64,000 nt of DNA, taken from assembly GCF_024124905.1 (NCBI RefSeq), contig NZ_JAMXST010000004.1, forward strand, positions 434,001 through 498,000, in the 5' to 3' direction. Position numbers and translations under genes: made by a program. Under the pieces are notes generated by a model. It was given only the letters and a program-made list of their open reading frames with translations. It was not told the DNA's origin and made no database searches. Below, piece after piece: positions 38,818 through 47,033 of this stretch. Position 1 is the stretch's first letter; each line of letters starts with the position of its first letter. The DNA is from Cellulosimicrobium cellulans (GTDB taxonomy: Bacteria > Actinomycetota > Actinomycetes > Actinomycetales > Cellulomonadaceae).

Positions 38818-38841
38818 GCACCGAGAACGCACAGGAGAACC

Positions 38842-40404
38842 ATGTCCACCACAGCGCCAGCCCCGACGACCGGCACCTCGGGAGCCGCTCCCGGCTTCGA
38901 CGAGGTCCCCGGCCGCTACAAGGTCCGCGACCTGTCCCTCGCGGAGGCGGGCCGTCACCAGCTCCGTCTCGCGGAGCACGAGATGCCCGGCCTCATGGCG
39001 CTGCGCGCCGAGTACGGGGAGTCGCAGCCGCTCGCGGGCGCCCGCATCGCCGGCTCGCTCCACATGACCGTGCAGACCGCCGTCCTCATCGAGACGCTCG
39101 TCGCGCTCGGGGCGCAGGTGCGCTGGGCGAGCTGCAACATCTTCTCCACGCAGGACGAGGCCGCGGCCGCCGTCGTCGTCGGGCCCCACGGGACGCCCGA
39201 CGACCCGCAGGGCGTCCCGGTGTTCGCGTGGAAGGGCGAGAGCCTCGAGGAGTACTGGGACTGCACCGAGCAGATCCTCCTGTGGCCCGGCGACGAGGCG
39301 CCGAACCTCATCCTCGACGACGGCGGCGACGCCACGATGCTCGTCCACCTCGGCCTGCAGTACGAGCGCGCGGGCGTCGTCCCGCCCGACACGCTGCCCG
39401 GCGAGCCCGACCACACGCACGAGATGAACGTCGTGCGCGCCGTGCTGCGCCGCGCGCTCGAGGCCGACCCCCTGCGCTGGACGACGATCGCCCAGGCGAT
39501 CCAGGGCGTCACCGAGGAGACGACGACGGGCGTGCACCGTCTCTACCAGCTCGCCGAGGCGGGCGAGCTGCTCTTCCCGGCGATCAACGTCAACGACTCG
39601 GTCACCAAGTCGAAGTTCGACAACAAGTACGGCATCCGCCACTCGCTGCCCGACGGCATCAACCGCGCGACCGACGTCCTCATGGGCGGCAAGGTCGCGT
39701 TCGTCGCGGGGTACGGCGACGTGGGCAAGGGCGCTGCGGAGGCGTTCCGCGGCCAGGGCGCGCGCGTCATCGTGTCCGAGGTCGACCCGATCTGCGCGCT
39801 CCAGGCCGCGATGGACGGCTACCAGGTCGCCCGGATCGAGGACGTGCTCGGCGAGGCGGACTTCTTCATCACGACCACGGGCAACAAGGACGTGATCCGC
39901 GCCGAGCACCTCGTCGCGATGAAGGACAAGGCCGTCGTCGGGAACATCGGGCACTTCGACAACGAGATCGACATGGCCGGCCTCGCCGAGGTGCCCGGGG
40001 TGACGCGCACCGAGATCAAGGCCCAGGTCCACGAGTGGACGTTCGCGGAGCCCGGCCCGGGCGGGCAGCCCGCGGGCCGCTCGATCGTCGTCCTCTCCGA
40101 GGGGCGCCTGCTCAACCTCGGCAACGCGACCGGCCACCCGTCCTTCGTCATGAGCAACTCGTTCTCCAACCAGGTGATCGGCCAGATCGAGCTGTTCCAG
40201 GACGCCACGTCCGCCGCGCGCGAGGGCCGCGAGCGCTCCTACGCCCGCCAGGTGTACCGCCTGCCCAAGGTGCTCGACGAGAAGGTGGCGCGCCTGCACC
40301 TCGACGCGCTCGGCGTGCGGCTCACCGAGCTCTCGCCCTCCCAGGCCGACTACCTCGGCGTCCGGGTCGAGGGCCCGTACAAGCCCGAGCACTACCGCTA
40401 CTGA
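38842..40404 (+). CDS. ahcY: Adenosylhomocysteinase
   Basis: NAD-dependent enzyme of 520 residues hydrolysing S-adenosylhomocysteine to adenosine and homocysteine, removing the product of methyltransferases. [37 protein letters not shown] and [12 protein letters not shown] are substrate-domain signatures; the NAD site is GYGDVGKG (290-297); [10 protein letters not shown] and [12 protein letters not shown] follow; the C-terminal [16 protein letters not shown] contains the Lys and Tyr that complete the partner NAD site. The N-terminus is about 20 residues longer than most. ATG has AGGAG at 38833-38837. Bacteria with ahcY use it in place of the Pfs/LuxS route. Confidence 0.96.
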   Translation: MSTTAPAPTTGTSGAAPGFDEVPGRYKVRDLSLAEAGRHQLRLAEHEMPGLMALRAEYGESQPLAGARIAGSLHMTVQTAVLIETLVALGAQVRWASCNIFSTQDEAAAAVVVGPHGTPDDPQGVPVFAWKGESLEEYWDCTEQILLWPGDEAPNLILDDGGDATMLVHLGLQYERAGVVPPDTLPGEPDHTHEMNVVRAVLRRALEADPLRWTTIAQAIQGVTEETTTGVHRLYQLAEAGELLFPAINVNDSVTKSKFDNKYGIRHSLPDGINRATDVLMGGKVAFVAGYGDVGKGAAEAFRGQGARVIVSEVDPICALQAAMDGYQVARIEDVLGEADFFITTTGNKDVIRAEHLVAMKDKAVVGNIGHFDNEIDMAGLAEVPGVTRTEIKAQVHEWTFAEPGPGGQPAGRSIVVLSEGRLLNLGNATGHPSFVMSNSFSNQVIGQIELFQDATSAAREGRERSYARQVYRLPKVLDEKVARLHLDALGVRLTELSPSQADYLGVRVEGPYKPEHYRY

Positions 40405-40439
40405 GCGCCGACAGCCCGCTCGCGCCACGAGGAGGTCGC

Positions 40440-41057
40440 ATGGACCAGTCGCCCGACGAGCGTGGCCCCGTCGCGCCCCCGCCCACCGCGGGCCGGGGCG
40501 CGACGGGACAGGTCGGCCCGCAGGCCGACGGCGAGCCCGCGGGCCCGCCCCCGGGCGTCCGTCCGCTGTGGCACCGGGTCGGTGACCGGTGGGAGCGCGA
40601 GCCCCCGCACGACCTGCTCTACGGCGCGATCGTCGCGGGGTTCGTCATGGCGGTGTCCAGCGTGCACGCCCCGACGGGCGACCGCGTGGTCGTCGCGACG
40701 GGCCTCGTCGCGGTCGGGTACTGGCTCGCGCACTGCTACGTCGACGCGGTCAGCGGGCGGTTCCGCGACAGCGGTCACTCCCTGTGGGACCGCACCCGCG
40801 CGGCTCTCCGCCTCAACGTGGGGGTGCTGCTCGGTGCGGTCCCCGGGATCGTGGTCTACCTGGTCGCGTACGCGTTCGGCCTCGACGTGGAGGACGCCGC
40901 GCTCGTCGCGGTGTGGTTCACCGTCCTCCTCCTCGGCGTCGTCGGCTTCCTCGCCGCGTACCGGGCGGGTGCCCGGGGCGCACGGCTCGTCGGGGAGACG
41001 CTGCTCGCCGCGGCGTTCGCGGGCGTGGTCATCGGCGTCAAGTACCTCCTGCACTGA
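40440..41057 (+). CDS. Four-helix membrane protein of unknown function
   Basis: A 205-residue protein. The first 60 residues are Pro/Gly/Ala-rich and cytoplasmic-looking; four membrane segments follow (about residues 60-80, 82-100, 125-148, 155-175 and a last one near the C-terminus makes a possible fifth). The motif YWLAHCYVDAVSGRF between helices 2 and 3 is the most distinctive part. I do not recognise a family. ATG follows GAGGAGGT at 40429-40436, 35 bases after ahcY, so it may be cotranscribed. Confidence 0.72.
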   Translation: MDQSPDERGPVAPPPTAGRGATGQVGPQADGEPAGPPPGVRPLWHRVGDRWEREPPHDLLYGAIVAGFVMAVSSVHAPTGDRVVVATGLVAVGYWLAHCYVDAVSGRFRDSGHSLWDRTRAALRLNVGVLLGAVPGIVVYLVAYAFGLDVEDAALVAVWFTVLLLGVVGFLAAYRAGARGARLVGETLLAAAFAGVVIGVKYLLH

Positions 41058-41119
41058 CCCGGACGGCGTGGTGACCGTGCCGGCGACCGCTCGACGGGTC
41101 GCCGCGCCGGGGCGACACG

Positions 41120-41131
41120 GGGGATGTCCCC
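41120..41131. promoter_or_regulatory. Dyad upstream of the two-component operon
   Basis: GGGGATGTCCCC, an imperfect palindrome (GGGGA/TCCCC arms) 60 bases before the kinase start. A second GATG..CCCCGGGG..CATC dyad lies at 42761-42777 before the regulator gene, so both may be sites of the regulator itself. Confidence 0.35.
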
Positions 41132-41190
41132 ACCCCGGCGCGGCGGACGCCACCCTGTCGCCGTGACCGCGGCTCGCCGAGACTGGCACC

Positions 41191-42708
41191 ATGACTGCCG
41201 TGACCCCTGACCAGCCGAGCGTCGTGCCGACGGGCGACCCGCCGTCGGGCACCCCGACCCCGGGTGCGGCCCACGGCCCCCTGGCCCCGACCGTCCCCGC
41301 GACGGGGGATGCGCCCACGGGCGTCGCAGCGGCGGACGCGACGACGTTCGCCGGCACGCAGCCCGACCCCCGGTACGTCGACCACCGCGAGCGCGTGGCG
41401 TTCGCGGGCGCGCCGTTCCACCGGCAGACGTGGCGCGCGTACGGATACCTGTGGCTCGCGATCCTCCTCGCGCCGTTCGCGTTCACCTACGGGCTGTTCG
41501 CGGTGGTCTTCCTCGTGGCGATGCTGGTGCCGGTCATCGGCCTCGTGGTCGCGGGGTGGGTCGTGGTCGGCGGGCGGGGCTGGGGCTCGATGTACCGGTC
41601 ACTGGCACGCTCGGCGCTCGGCATCGACGTCGCCGCCCCCGCGCCGTACGTCCGGCGGCGCGGTTTCTGGAGCACCCTGTGGGGCGGCATCGGCGACGGG
41701 ACCGGCTGGCGGGCCGTGCTCTTCCTCGTCGTCACGTTCCCGCTCGCGATCGTGTCCTTCGTGGTGAGCACCGTCTTCCTCGCCGTGGGGCTCGGCGGCA
41801 CGACGCACTGGATCTGGTCGCGCTGGCTCCCCCTGCAGCAGGCGAGCGACGGGTCGTGGCACCGCGGCGCGTCGTTCGGTGTCGACTGGTACGTCGACAC
41901 CCCGGTGCGCCAGCTCGGCCTCGTCCTGGTGGGGCTGCTCTTCCTCTGGCTCTGGGCGCAGGTCACGCGGGGCTTCGCCCAGCTCTTCCGGGCGCTCACC
42001 GTGGCGCTGCTCGGCCCGACCCTCTCGAGCCTGCGCGTCGCCGACCTCGAGGAGTCGCGCGGCCGCACCGTCGAGGACGCGGACGCCAAGCTGCGCCGCA
42101 TCGAGCGCGACCTGCACGACGGCACGCAGGCCCGCCTCGTCGCCGTCGCGATGCAGCTCGGGGAGGCCAAGGAGCAGCTCGCCGGGGGCGGCGACCCGGG
42201 CGAGGCGCTCGAGCTCGTCGACCTCGCGCACTCGTCGACCAAGGAGGCGCTCGTCGAGCTCCGCGAGCTCGCGCGCGGCATCCACCCGCCCGCGCTCGAC
42301 AACGGGCTCGCCGTCGCGCTCGAGACGCTCGCGGCACGTTCGCCGCTCCCGGTGACGGTCGACGTCGACCCCGCCGTCGAGGCGTCCGGCCGGCTCGCGC
42401 CGGCCGTGGAGTCGATCGCGTACTTCTGCGTGGCCGAGCTCGTCACGAACGCGGTCAAGCACGCGCGGGCCACGGGCGCGTACGTGCTCGTCGAGCGGCA
42501 GGGGAGCGGGCGCGGCGCGCGGCTGCGCCTGCGGGTGCGCGACGACGGCCAGGGCGGCGCGCGCGTCGTGCAGCCCGGGTCCGACGGCCAGCGGTCCGGC
42601 CTCGCGGGCCTCGCGGAGCGCGTGCGCTCCGTGGACGGCTCGTTCGAGCTCACCAGCCCGGTCGGCGGCCCGACGGTCGTCACCGTCCTCCTGCCCGTCC
42701 GGGTCTGA
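41191..42708 (+). CDS. Sensor histidine kinase, NarL/DesK type
   Basis: A 505-residue membrane kinase. After a Pro/Thr-rich N-terminal 60 residues there are about five membrane segments in two pairs plus one, in the layout of the PF13796-type putative sensor domain. The dimerisation/phosphoacceptor region is RRIERDLHDGTQARLVAVAMQLG with His309, and the HATPase_c domain has VAELVTNAVKHARA, VRDDGQGG and GLAGLAERVRSVDG. It should phosphorylate the LuxR-type regulator downstream. GAGACT lies six bases before ATG and could be a weak -10 of a leaderless transcript. The stimulus is unknown. Confidence 0.92.
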   Translation: MTAVTPDQPSVVPTGDPPSGTPTPGAAHGPLAPTVPATGDAPTGVAAADATTFAGTQPDPRYVDHRERVAFAGAPFHRQTWRAYGYLWLAILLAPFAFTYGLFAVVFLVAMLVPVIGLVVAGWVVVGGRGWGSMYRSLARSALGIDVAAPAPYVRRRGFWSTLWGGIGDGTGWRAVLFLVVTFPLAIVSFVVSTVFLAVGLGGTTHWIWSRWLPLQQASDGSWHRGASFGVDWYVDTPVRQLGLVLVGLLFLWLWAQVTRGFAQLFRALTVALLGPTLSSLRVADLEESRGRTVEDADAKLRRIERDLHDGTQARLVAVAMQLGEAKEQLAGGGDPGEALELVDLAHSSTKEALVELRELARGIHPPALDNGLAVALETLAARSPLPVTVDVDPAVEASGRLAPAVESIAYFCVAELVTNAVKHARATGAYVLVERQGSGRGARLRLRVRDDGQGGARVVQPGSDGQRSGLAGLAERVRSVDGSFELTSPVGGPTVVTVLLPVRV

Positions 42709-42823
42709 CGTGCGCACGGACCACCGTGTCCTGCCCGAGCGGGCGGGCGCCGTCGGGCACGATGTCCCCGGGGCATCCCGCCCGCCGGGGCCGTCGCACT
42801 GCCCGCCCGACCGGAAGGACACC

Positions 42824-43483
42824 ATGCGGCTCGTCATCGCCGAGGACTCCGCCATCCTGCGCGACGGGCTCGTCGCGCTCGTCACCCGCCGCGGACACGA
42901 GGTCGTGGCCGCGGTCGCGGACGGCGACGAGCTCGTCGCGCGGGTGGCCCGGCTCGCGGCCGAGGACGCGCTGCCCGACGTCGCGGTCGTCGACATCCGG
43001 ATGCCTCCGACGTTCACCGACGAGGGCCTGCGCGCCGCCCTCGCGCTGCGCGCGACGCACCCCGACCTCGGGGTGCTGCTGTTCTCCCAGTACGTCGAGA
43101 CGCGGTTCGCGAGCGAGCTGCTGACGGGCGGCGCTCGCGGCGTCGGGTACCTGCTCAAGGACCGCGTCGCCGACGTCGGCGAGTTCGTCGACGCGCTCAC
43201 GCGCATCGCCGCCGGTCAGACCGTGCTCGACCCCGAGGTCGTCAGCCAGCTCATGGGCGCCTCGCGGTCCGACGACGGGCTGGCGCGCCTCACGCCGCGC
43301 GAGACGGAGGTCCTGGAGCTCATGGCCCAGGGGCGCTCGAACTCCGCCATCGCGGAGGCGCTCTTTCTCTCCTACGGCGCGGTCGAGAAGAACGTCACGT
43401 CGATCTTCGGCAAGCTCGGCCTGCCCCAGGACGCGGGCGACCACCGGCGCGTGCTCGCCGTGCTGCGCTACCTCAAGGTCTGA
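42824..43483 (+). CDS. LuxR/NarL-family response regulator
   Basis: A 219-residue regulator. The receiver has AEDSAILRDGLV, phosphoacceptor Asp57 in VAVVDIRMPP, and the Lys of GYLLKDRV; the C-terminal LuxR helix-turn-helix is LTPRETEVLELMAQGRSNSAIAEALFLSYGAVEKNVTSIF. ATG was chosen for GGAAGGA at 42812-42818; residues encoded upstream in frame are low-complexity. It is the partner of the kinase 115 bases upstream. A stem-loop stands right after the stop. Dyads nearby suggest autoregulation. Confidence 0.94.
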   Translation: MRLVIAEDSAILRDGLVALVTRRGHEVVAAVADGDELVARVARLAAEDALPDVAVVDIRMPPTFTDEGLRAALALRATHPDLGVLLFSQYVETRFASELLTGGARGVGYLLKDRVADVGEFVDALTRIAAGQTVLDPEVVSQLMGASRSDDGLARLTPRETEVLELMAQGRSNSAIAEALFLSYGAVEKNVTSIFGKLGLPQDAGDHRRVLAVLRYLKV

Positions 43484-43487
43484 GCGG

Positions 43488-43507
43488 GGCGGGGGACAAC
43501 CCCCGCC
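43488..43507 (+). terminator. Stem-loop after the response regulator
   Basis: Eight-pair stem (43488-43495 with 43500-43507) closing the tetraloop ACAA, starting four bases after the stop codon. Confidence 0.5.
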
Positions 43508-43543
43508 GGACCGGGTGGACCGCCGCGCCGGGGTCGGGGGACC

Positions 43544-43558
43544 GTCCCGTACCGGGAC
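43544..43558. promoter_or_regulatory. Perfect dyad before the acyltransferase gene
   Basis: GTCCCG-TAC-CGGGAC, six-base arms, 15 bases upstream of the CGAGACTGG element (43572-43580) that also precedes the kinase gene (41178-41186). Operator candidate. Confidence 0.4.
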
Positions 43559-43625
43559 GAACGGGATGTTTCGAGACTGGTGAGCACCGGGGATCCTCCC
43601 GGGCTCGCCGACCTTGGAGCATCCC

Positions 43626-45020
43626 GTGGCCGTCCTGTCGCCGCCGCCGTCCCCGACCCGCGCGCCGTCCCGCGCGCGCCCCGTCCCCGCCCGACCGGCG
43701 TCCGCGGGCGGGCCGCACGCCCGCCGGGACCGACCGCCGTCGGGCGCCGCCCGGACGCCCGGCACCGCCCCGCTCCCCGGAGAGGACGGGCCGCGCCGAC
43801 CTCGACGCGACGTGTTCGTCGACGCCGTGCGGGCCCTCGCGACGCTCAGCGTCCTCACGGTGCACTGGCTCATGGCGGACGCGACGTGGGACGGCGAGCA
43901 CCTGCGCATCGGCAACGCCCTCGCGCACGGCGCCGGCTGGACCGTCACCTGGGCGCTGCAGGTCCTCGCGCTCCTGTTCTTCGCCGCCGGGGCCTCGGCC
44001 GCGTACGGGCTGCGGAGCGGGCCCGACGGCGGTCGCGCGCCCGGGCTCGCGGGCGCCGGGCGGGTGGTGGCGCGCCCCAGCGTCCTCGCCGACCTCGCAG
44101 CGGGAGCACGGCTCGCCGGGCGGCGCGTGCCCCGGCTCCTGCGGCCCGTCGGGGTGTTCGTCGGGGCGTGGGTCGTCGCGATCGGGGTGCTGCTCGCCGC
44201 CGGCCTGCCGGGGGACGCGGTCCGCTCGCTCGCGACGCTCGCGCCGCAGCTGCTGTGGTTCCTCGCGGTGTACCTCGGCCTCGTCGTGCTCACGCCGCTC
44301 CTGCGGCGCGCGCTGCACGCCGCGGGCTGGTGGACCGTCGGCGCGCTCGTCGCCGCGCCGCTCGCCGTCGAGGCGCTCCGCTTCGGCGCCGGGGCGGAGC
44401 GCCTCGCGCTCGTCGACGTCGTGCTCGTGTGGGCCGTCCCCTACGCCATCGGGCTCCTGTACGCCGACGCGCGCTCGGGGACGCGGGTCGTGCGGCGGGG
44501 GCGCGTGGTGCCCGTGGCCGTCCTCCCGCGGCCGCTCGTGCTCGTCGGGGTCGCGCTCGCGTCGGCGGCGCTCGCGGTCCTGCTCGTCGCCGTCGGGCCG
44601 TATCCGGTGTCGCTCATCGGCATGCCGGGCGACGCGATGTCGAACCTCGGGCCGCCCACGGCGCCCGTCGTCCTGCACGCGGTCGCCTTCGTCGCCCTCG
44701 CGCTCGCCGCTCGAGGACCGCTCGTGCGCTGGGCGGACGGGCGTGGCCGCGCCGTCGTCGCGGGCCTCGCCCGACGGTCGATGACCGTCTACCTGTGGCA
44801 CCTCACGGCGATGATCGTCGTCGTCGGGACGGTGCTCGTGGCGCTCGGCCAGCAGCTCCCGGCCCCGGGGAGCGCCGACTGGTGGGCGAGCCGCCCGGTC
44901 TGGTTCGGCGCCTTCGCGCTCGTGCTCCTGGGGATCTCCCGCGTGGTGGGTCGCTTCGAGGACGCCCGCCCCGCGCGACGTGCCGGCGCCGCAGGGGCCT
45001 CGGGACCCGCGGGGCGCTGA
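43626..45020 (+). CDS. Acyltransferase 3-like membrane protein
   Basis: A 464-residue polytopic protein. The first ~65 residues are basic and Pro/Arg-rich; about ten membrane segments follow. RDVFVDAVRALATLSVLTVHWLM is the family start with the conserved Arg and His; SMTVYLWHLTAMIVV is the late His-containing helix. It is probably a sugar or lipid O-acyltransferase; target unknown. GTG 43626 was chosen because GGAG is six bases upstream; a TTG at 43614 is less likely. It converges on the RDD gene with 21 bases between stops. Confidence 0.83.
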   Translation: MAVLSPPPSPTRAPSRARPVPARPASAGGPHARRDRPPSGAARTPGTAPLPGEDGPRRPRRDVFVDAVRALATLSVLTVHWLMADATWDGEHLRIGNALAHGAGWTVTWALQVLALLFFAAGASAAYGLRSGPDGGRAPGLAGAGRVVARPSVLADLAAGARLAGRRVPRLLRPVGVFVGAWVVAIGVLLAAGLPGDAVRSLATLAPQLLWFLAVYLGLVVLTPLLRRALHAAGWWTVGALVAAPLAVEALRFGAGAERLALVDVVLVWAVPYAIGLLYADARSGTRVVRRGRVVPVAVLPRPLVLVGVALASAALAVLLVAVGPYPVSLIGMPGDAMSNLGPPTAPVVLHAVAFVALALAARGPLVRWADGRGRAVVAGLARRSMTVYLWHLTAMIVVVGTVLVALGQQLPAPGSADWWASRPVWFGAFALVLLGISRVVGRFEDARPARRAGAAGASGPAGR

Positions 45021-45041
45021 CACCGTGCGCGGGCGTCGGCG

Positions 45042-45860
45042 TCAGCGCGTGGGGTCGGGGATCGAGTAGGGGAGCCGGTGCAGCAGCTCGGCCTGCTCGC
45101 GGGCGAGCGCCTGCGCGCGCTGCGCCGTCGCCCAGTCCCGGTCGCGCCGCTCGGCGAGCACCGCCAGGAGGAACGTCTCCGGGTGCGTGCCGGGCGGCGG
45201 GCCGGGCGCCACGTACCGCTCGACCTGTCCCGCGAGCTCCTGGCCGAGCCGCGCCCGCGACGCCGGGTGGAGCGTGTTCGACCGCGCCAGGAACTGCCGC
45301 GCGGCGAGCGCGAGACCGTCGGGCAGGCGGCGCATGTCGGCGTGGGACGCCCACGCGGCGAGGTACGGCGGCATGACGAGCGGGGCGAGCGTCGGCCGCC
45401 CGCCCCGTACCCGGATCGCGTACGTCCCCGCCGCCATGTCGCCGAGGCGCTTGCCCTTGTCGTTCGTCAGCGACGCGACGAGCGCGACGGAGCCGAGCGT
45501 CAGCCAGATCTCGCCGATGCCGACCAGCGCGCGCAGGAAGGCGTGCCGGAAGCGGACCGGGCCGCCGTCGTCGCGCACGACCCGGATGCCCAGCGCGAGC
45601 TTCCCGAGCGAGCGCCCGCGCGACAGCGTCTCCACGGTCGTCGGGACGACGACCATGACGAGGACGGCGAGCGCGATCCCGATGGCCGGGGCGAAGTCCG
45701 GGTCGACCAGCTCGAGCGAGCCCGACGTCGCGAAGAGCAGCGCGAACAGCGCGACGAACAGCGTGAGCATGTCGAGGAAGAGCGCGAGGCCGCGGGTGAC
45801 GAACGACGCCGGTCGTGCATCGAGGACCACGCCCTCGCCGATCAGGATGCCGTCCCGCAC
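45042..45860 (-). CDS. RDD family membrane protein
   Basis: A 272-residue protein. The RDD domain (residues ~15-155) has ARPASFVTRGLALFLDML with the Arg-Asp pair, SLGKLALGIRVVRDDGGPVRF and KGKRLGDMAAGTYAI, with three to four membrane segments. The C-terminal ~110 residues are soluble and contain RQFLARSNTLHPASRARLG, a motif typical of RDD proteins paired with SpoIIM-family genes. Function unknown; transport of ions has been proposed for some RDD proteins. GTG has GAGGAG six bases upstream. It diverges from the SpoIIM-family gene. Confidence 0.87.
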   Translation of the reverse strand: MRDGILIGEGVVLDARPASFVTRGLALFLDMLTLFVALFALLFATSGSLELVDPDFAPAIGIALAVLVMVVVPTTVETLSRGRSLGKLALGIRVVRDDGGPVRFRHAFLRALVGIGEIWLTLGSVALVASLTNDKGKRLGDMAAGTYAIRVRGGRPTLAPLVMPPYLAAWASHADMRRLPDGLALAARQFLARSNTLHPASRARLGQELAGQVERYVAPGPPPGTHPETFLLAVLAERRDRDWATAQRAQALAREQAELLHRLPYSIPDPTR

Positions 45861-45949
45861 GCTGCTCCTCGCCCTCGCTCCGTCACGGGTCCGTGCCCGC
45901 GCGCCGGTCGGCGCACCGGCGGCACGCCCTGTGTGGCAGGGTATCGGTC

Positions 45950-46939
45950 GTGGACCTCGACGCCTTCACCGACGTGCACCGCGCGCAGTGGGACCGCCTG
46001 GAGACCCTCACCTCGCGGCGCACGCTCGACGGCGCCGAGGCGGACGAGCTGGTCCGGCTCTACCAGGCCGTCGCGACGCACCTGTCGACCGTCCGGTCCG
46101 TCGCGCCCGACCCCGTGCTCATCTCGCGCCTGTCCGTGCTGCTGGGCAAGGCCCGCACCCGCATCGCGGGGGCGCACGAGCCCGCGTGGCGCGACGTCGT
46201 GCGGTTCCTCACCGTGTCCCTGCCCGCCGCCCTGTACCGGATCCGATGGTGGTCGGTCGGCGTGACGGTCGCGTGCGTCGTCGTGGCGCTCGTCGCCGGG
46301 GTCTGGGTCGCGACGACGCCCGAGGGGCTCGCGTCGATGGGCCCGCCGAGCGTCCAGGAGAACTACGTGAACGAGGCCTTCGCGTCGTACTACGACCCCG
46401 GGCTCGACTTCGCGACGGTCGTCTGGACCAACAACGCCTGGATCGCGGCGCAGTGCATCGGGCTGGGGATCACGGGGATCTTCCCCGCGTACGTGCTGTT
46501 CTCGAACGCCGTGGCCATCGGCTCGACCGGCGGCATGATGGCCGCGCACGGCGAGCTGGGGCTGTTCCTCCAGCTCATCGCGCCGCACGGACTGCTCGAG
46601 CTCATGTCGGTGTTCGTCGCCGGCGCCGCAGGGCTCCGCATCTTCTGGGCCTGGGTCGATCCCGGCCCGCTCCCGCGCTCGCGCGCGCTCGCCCAGGAGG
46701 GCCGCGCGCTCGTCACCGTCGCGATCGGGCTCGTCATCGCGCTCGCGATCTCCGGGGTGATCGAGGGCTTCGTCACGGGCTCGACCATGCCGTGGTGGCT
46801 CAAGATCGTCATCGGCGCGATCGCGCTCGCCGGGTTCTGGGTCTACACGATCGTGCTCGGCCGTCGTGCGGTGGCGGCCGGGGAGACCGGCGACCTCACC
46901 GCCGACCACGCGGGCGACGTCGCCCCGGTCGCGGCCTGA
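45950..46939 (+). CDS. Stage II sporulation protein M-family membrane protein
   Basis: A 329-residue protein. A soluble N-terminal part (DLDAFTDVHRAQWDRLETL, HLSTVRSVAP) precedes about six membrane segments of the SpoIIM-like domain, whose signatures are ENYVNEAFASYYDPGLDF, WTNNAWIAAQCIGLGITG and APHGLLELMSVFVAGAAGLRI. This family is widespread in non-sporulating actinobacteria, usually beside an RDD gene and a MoxR/DUF58 cluster, as here. Its job outside sporulation is unknown. GTG at 45950 is not preceded by a clear ribosome site. Confidence 0.87.
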   Translation: MDLDAFTDVHRAQWDRLETLTSRRTLDGAEADELVRLYQAVATHLSTVRSVAPDPVLISRLSVLLGKARTRIAGAHEPAWRDVVRFLTVSLPAALYRIRWWSVGVTVACVVVALVAGVWVATTPEGLASMGPPSVQENYVNEAFASYYDPGLDFATVVWTNNAWIAAQCIGLGITGIFPAYVLFSNAVAIGSTGGMMAAHGELGLFLQLIAPHGLLELMSVFVAGAAGLRIFWAWVDPGPLPRSRALAQEGRALVTVAIGLVIALAISGVIEGFVTGSTMPWWLKIVIGAIALAGFWVYTIVLGRRAVAAGETGDLTADHAGDVAPVAA

Positions 46940-46970
46940 CGGTTCTTCCCCGGCTCCAGCCTCCCGGCTC

Positions 46971-47022
46971 CTCCCCGGCTCTGGGCTCCTCGGCTGCCGG
47001 CCATCGGCTCGGGGCCGGGGAG
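46971..47022. terminator. Possible terminator between convergent genes
   Basis: Nine-base arms CTCCCCGGC (46971-46979) and GCCGGGGAG (47014-47022) around a 34-base loop, in a stretch with repeated CCCGGCTC units, between the SpoIIM-family stop and the winged-helix stop. Confidence 0.35.
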
Positions 47023-47033
47023 TCGTGAGGGGG

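Larger units (their letters stand above)
38263..38841. other. Divergent intergenic region opuAA/ahcY
   Basis: 579 bases with no gene I can support. Bases 38430-38610 are clearly less GC-rich than the surroundings and hold minus-strand TTGACC and TTGACG boxes without a good -10 partner, a long inverted repeat (38511-38546), a CTTGA-N5-TCAAG dyad (38590-38604) and a 22-base perfect palindrome (38616-38637). The last 130 bases are the presumed ahcY leader with repeated ACCGG. Confidence 0.6.

Noticed and set aside
38703-38841. SAH riboswitch before ahcY
   Set aside because: I could not find the conserved GCGCTGC...AGGCTCGG core; only repeats and GC-rich stems are present.
43580-45376. A GTG-started open frame overlapping the acyltransferase gene
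   Set aside because: Arg/Pro-rich shadow; the frame at 43626 encodes membrane helices and family motifs and has a ribosome site.
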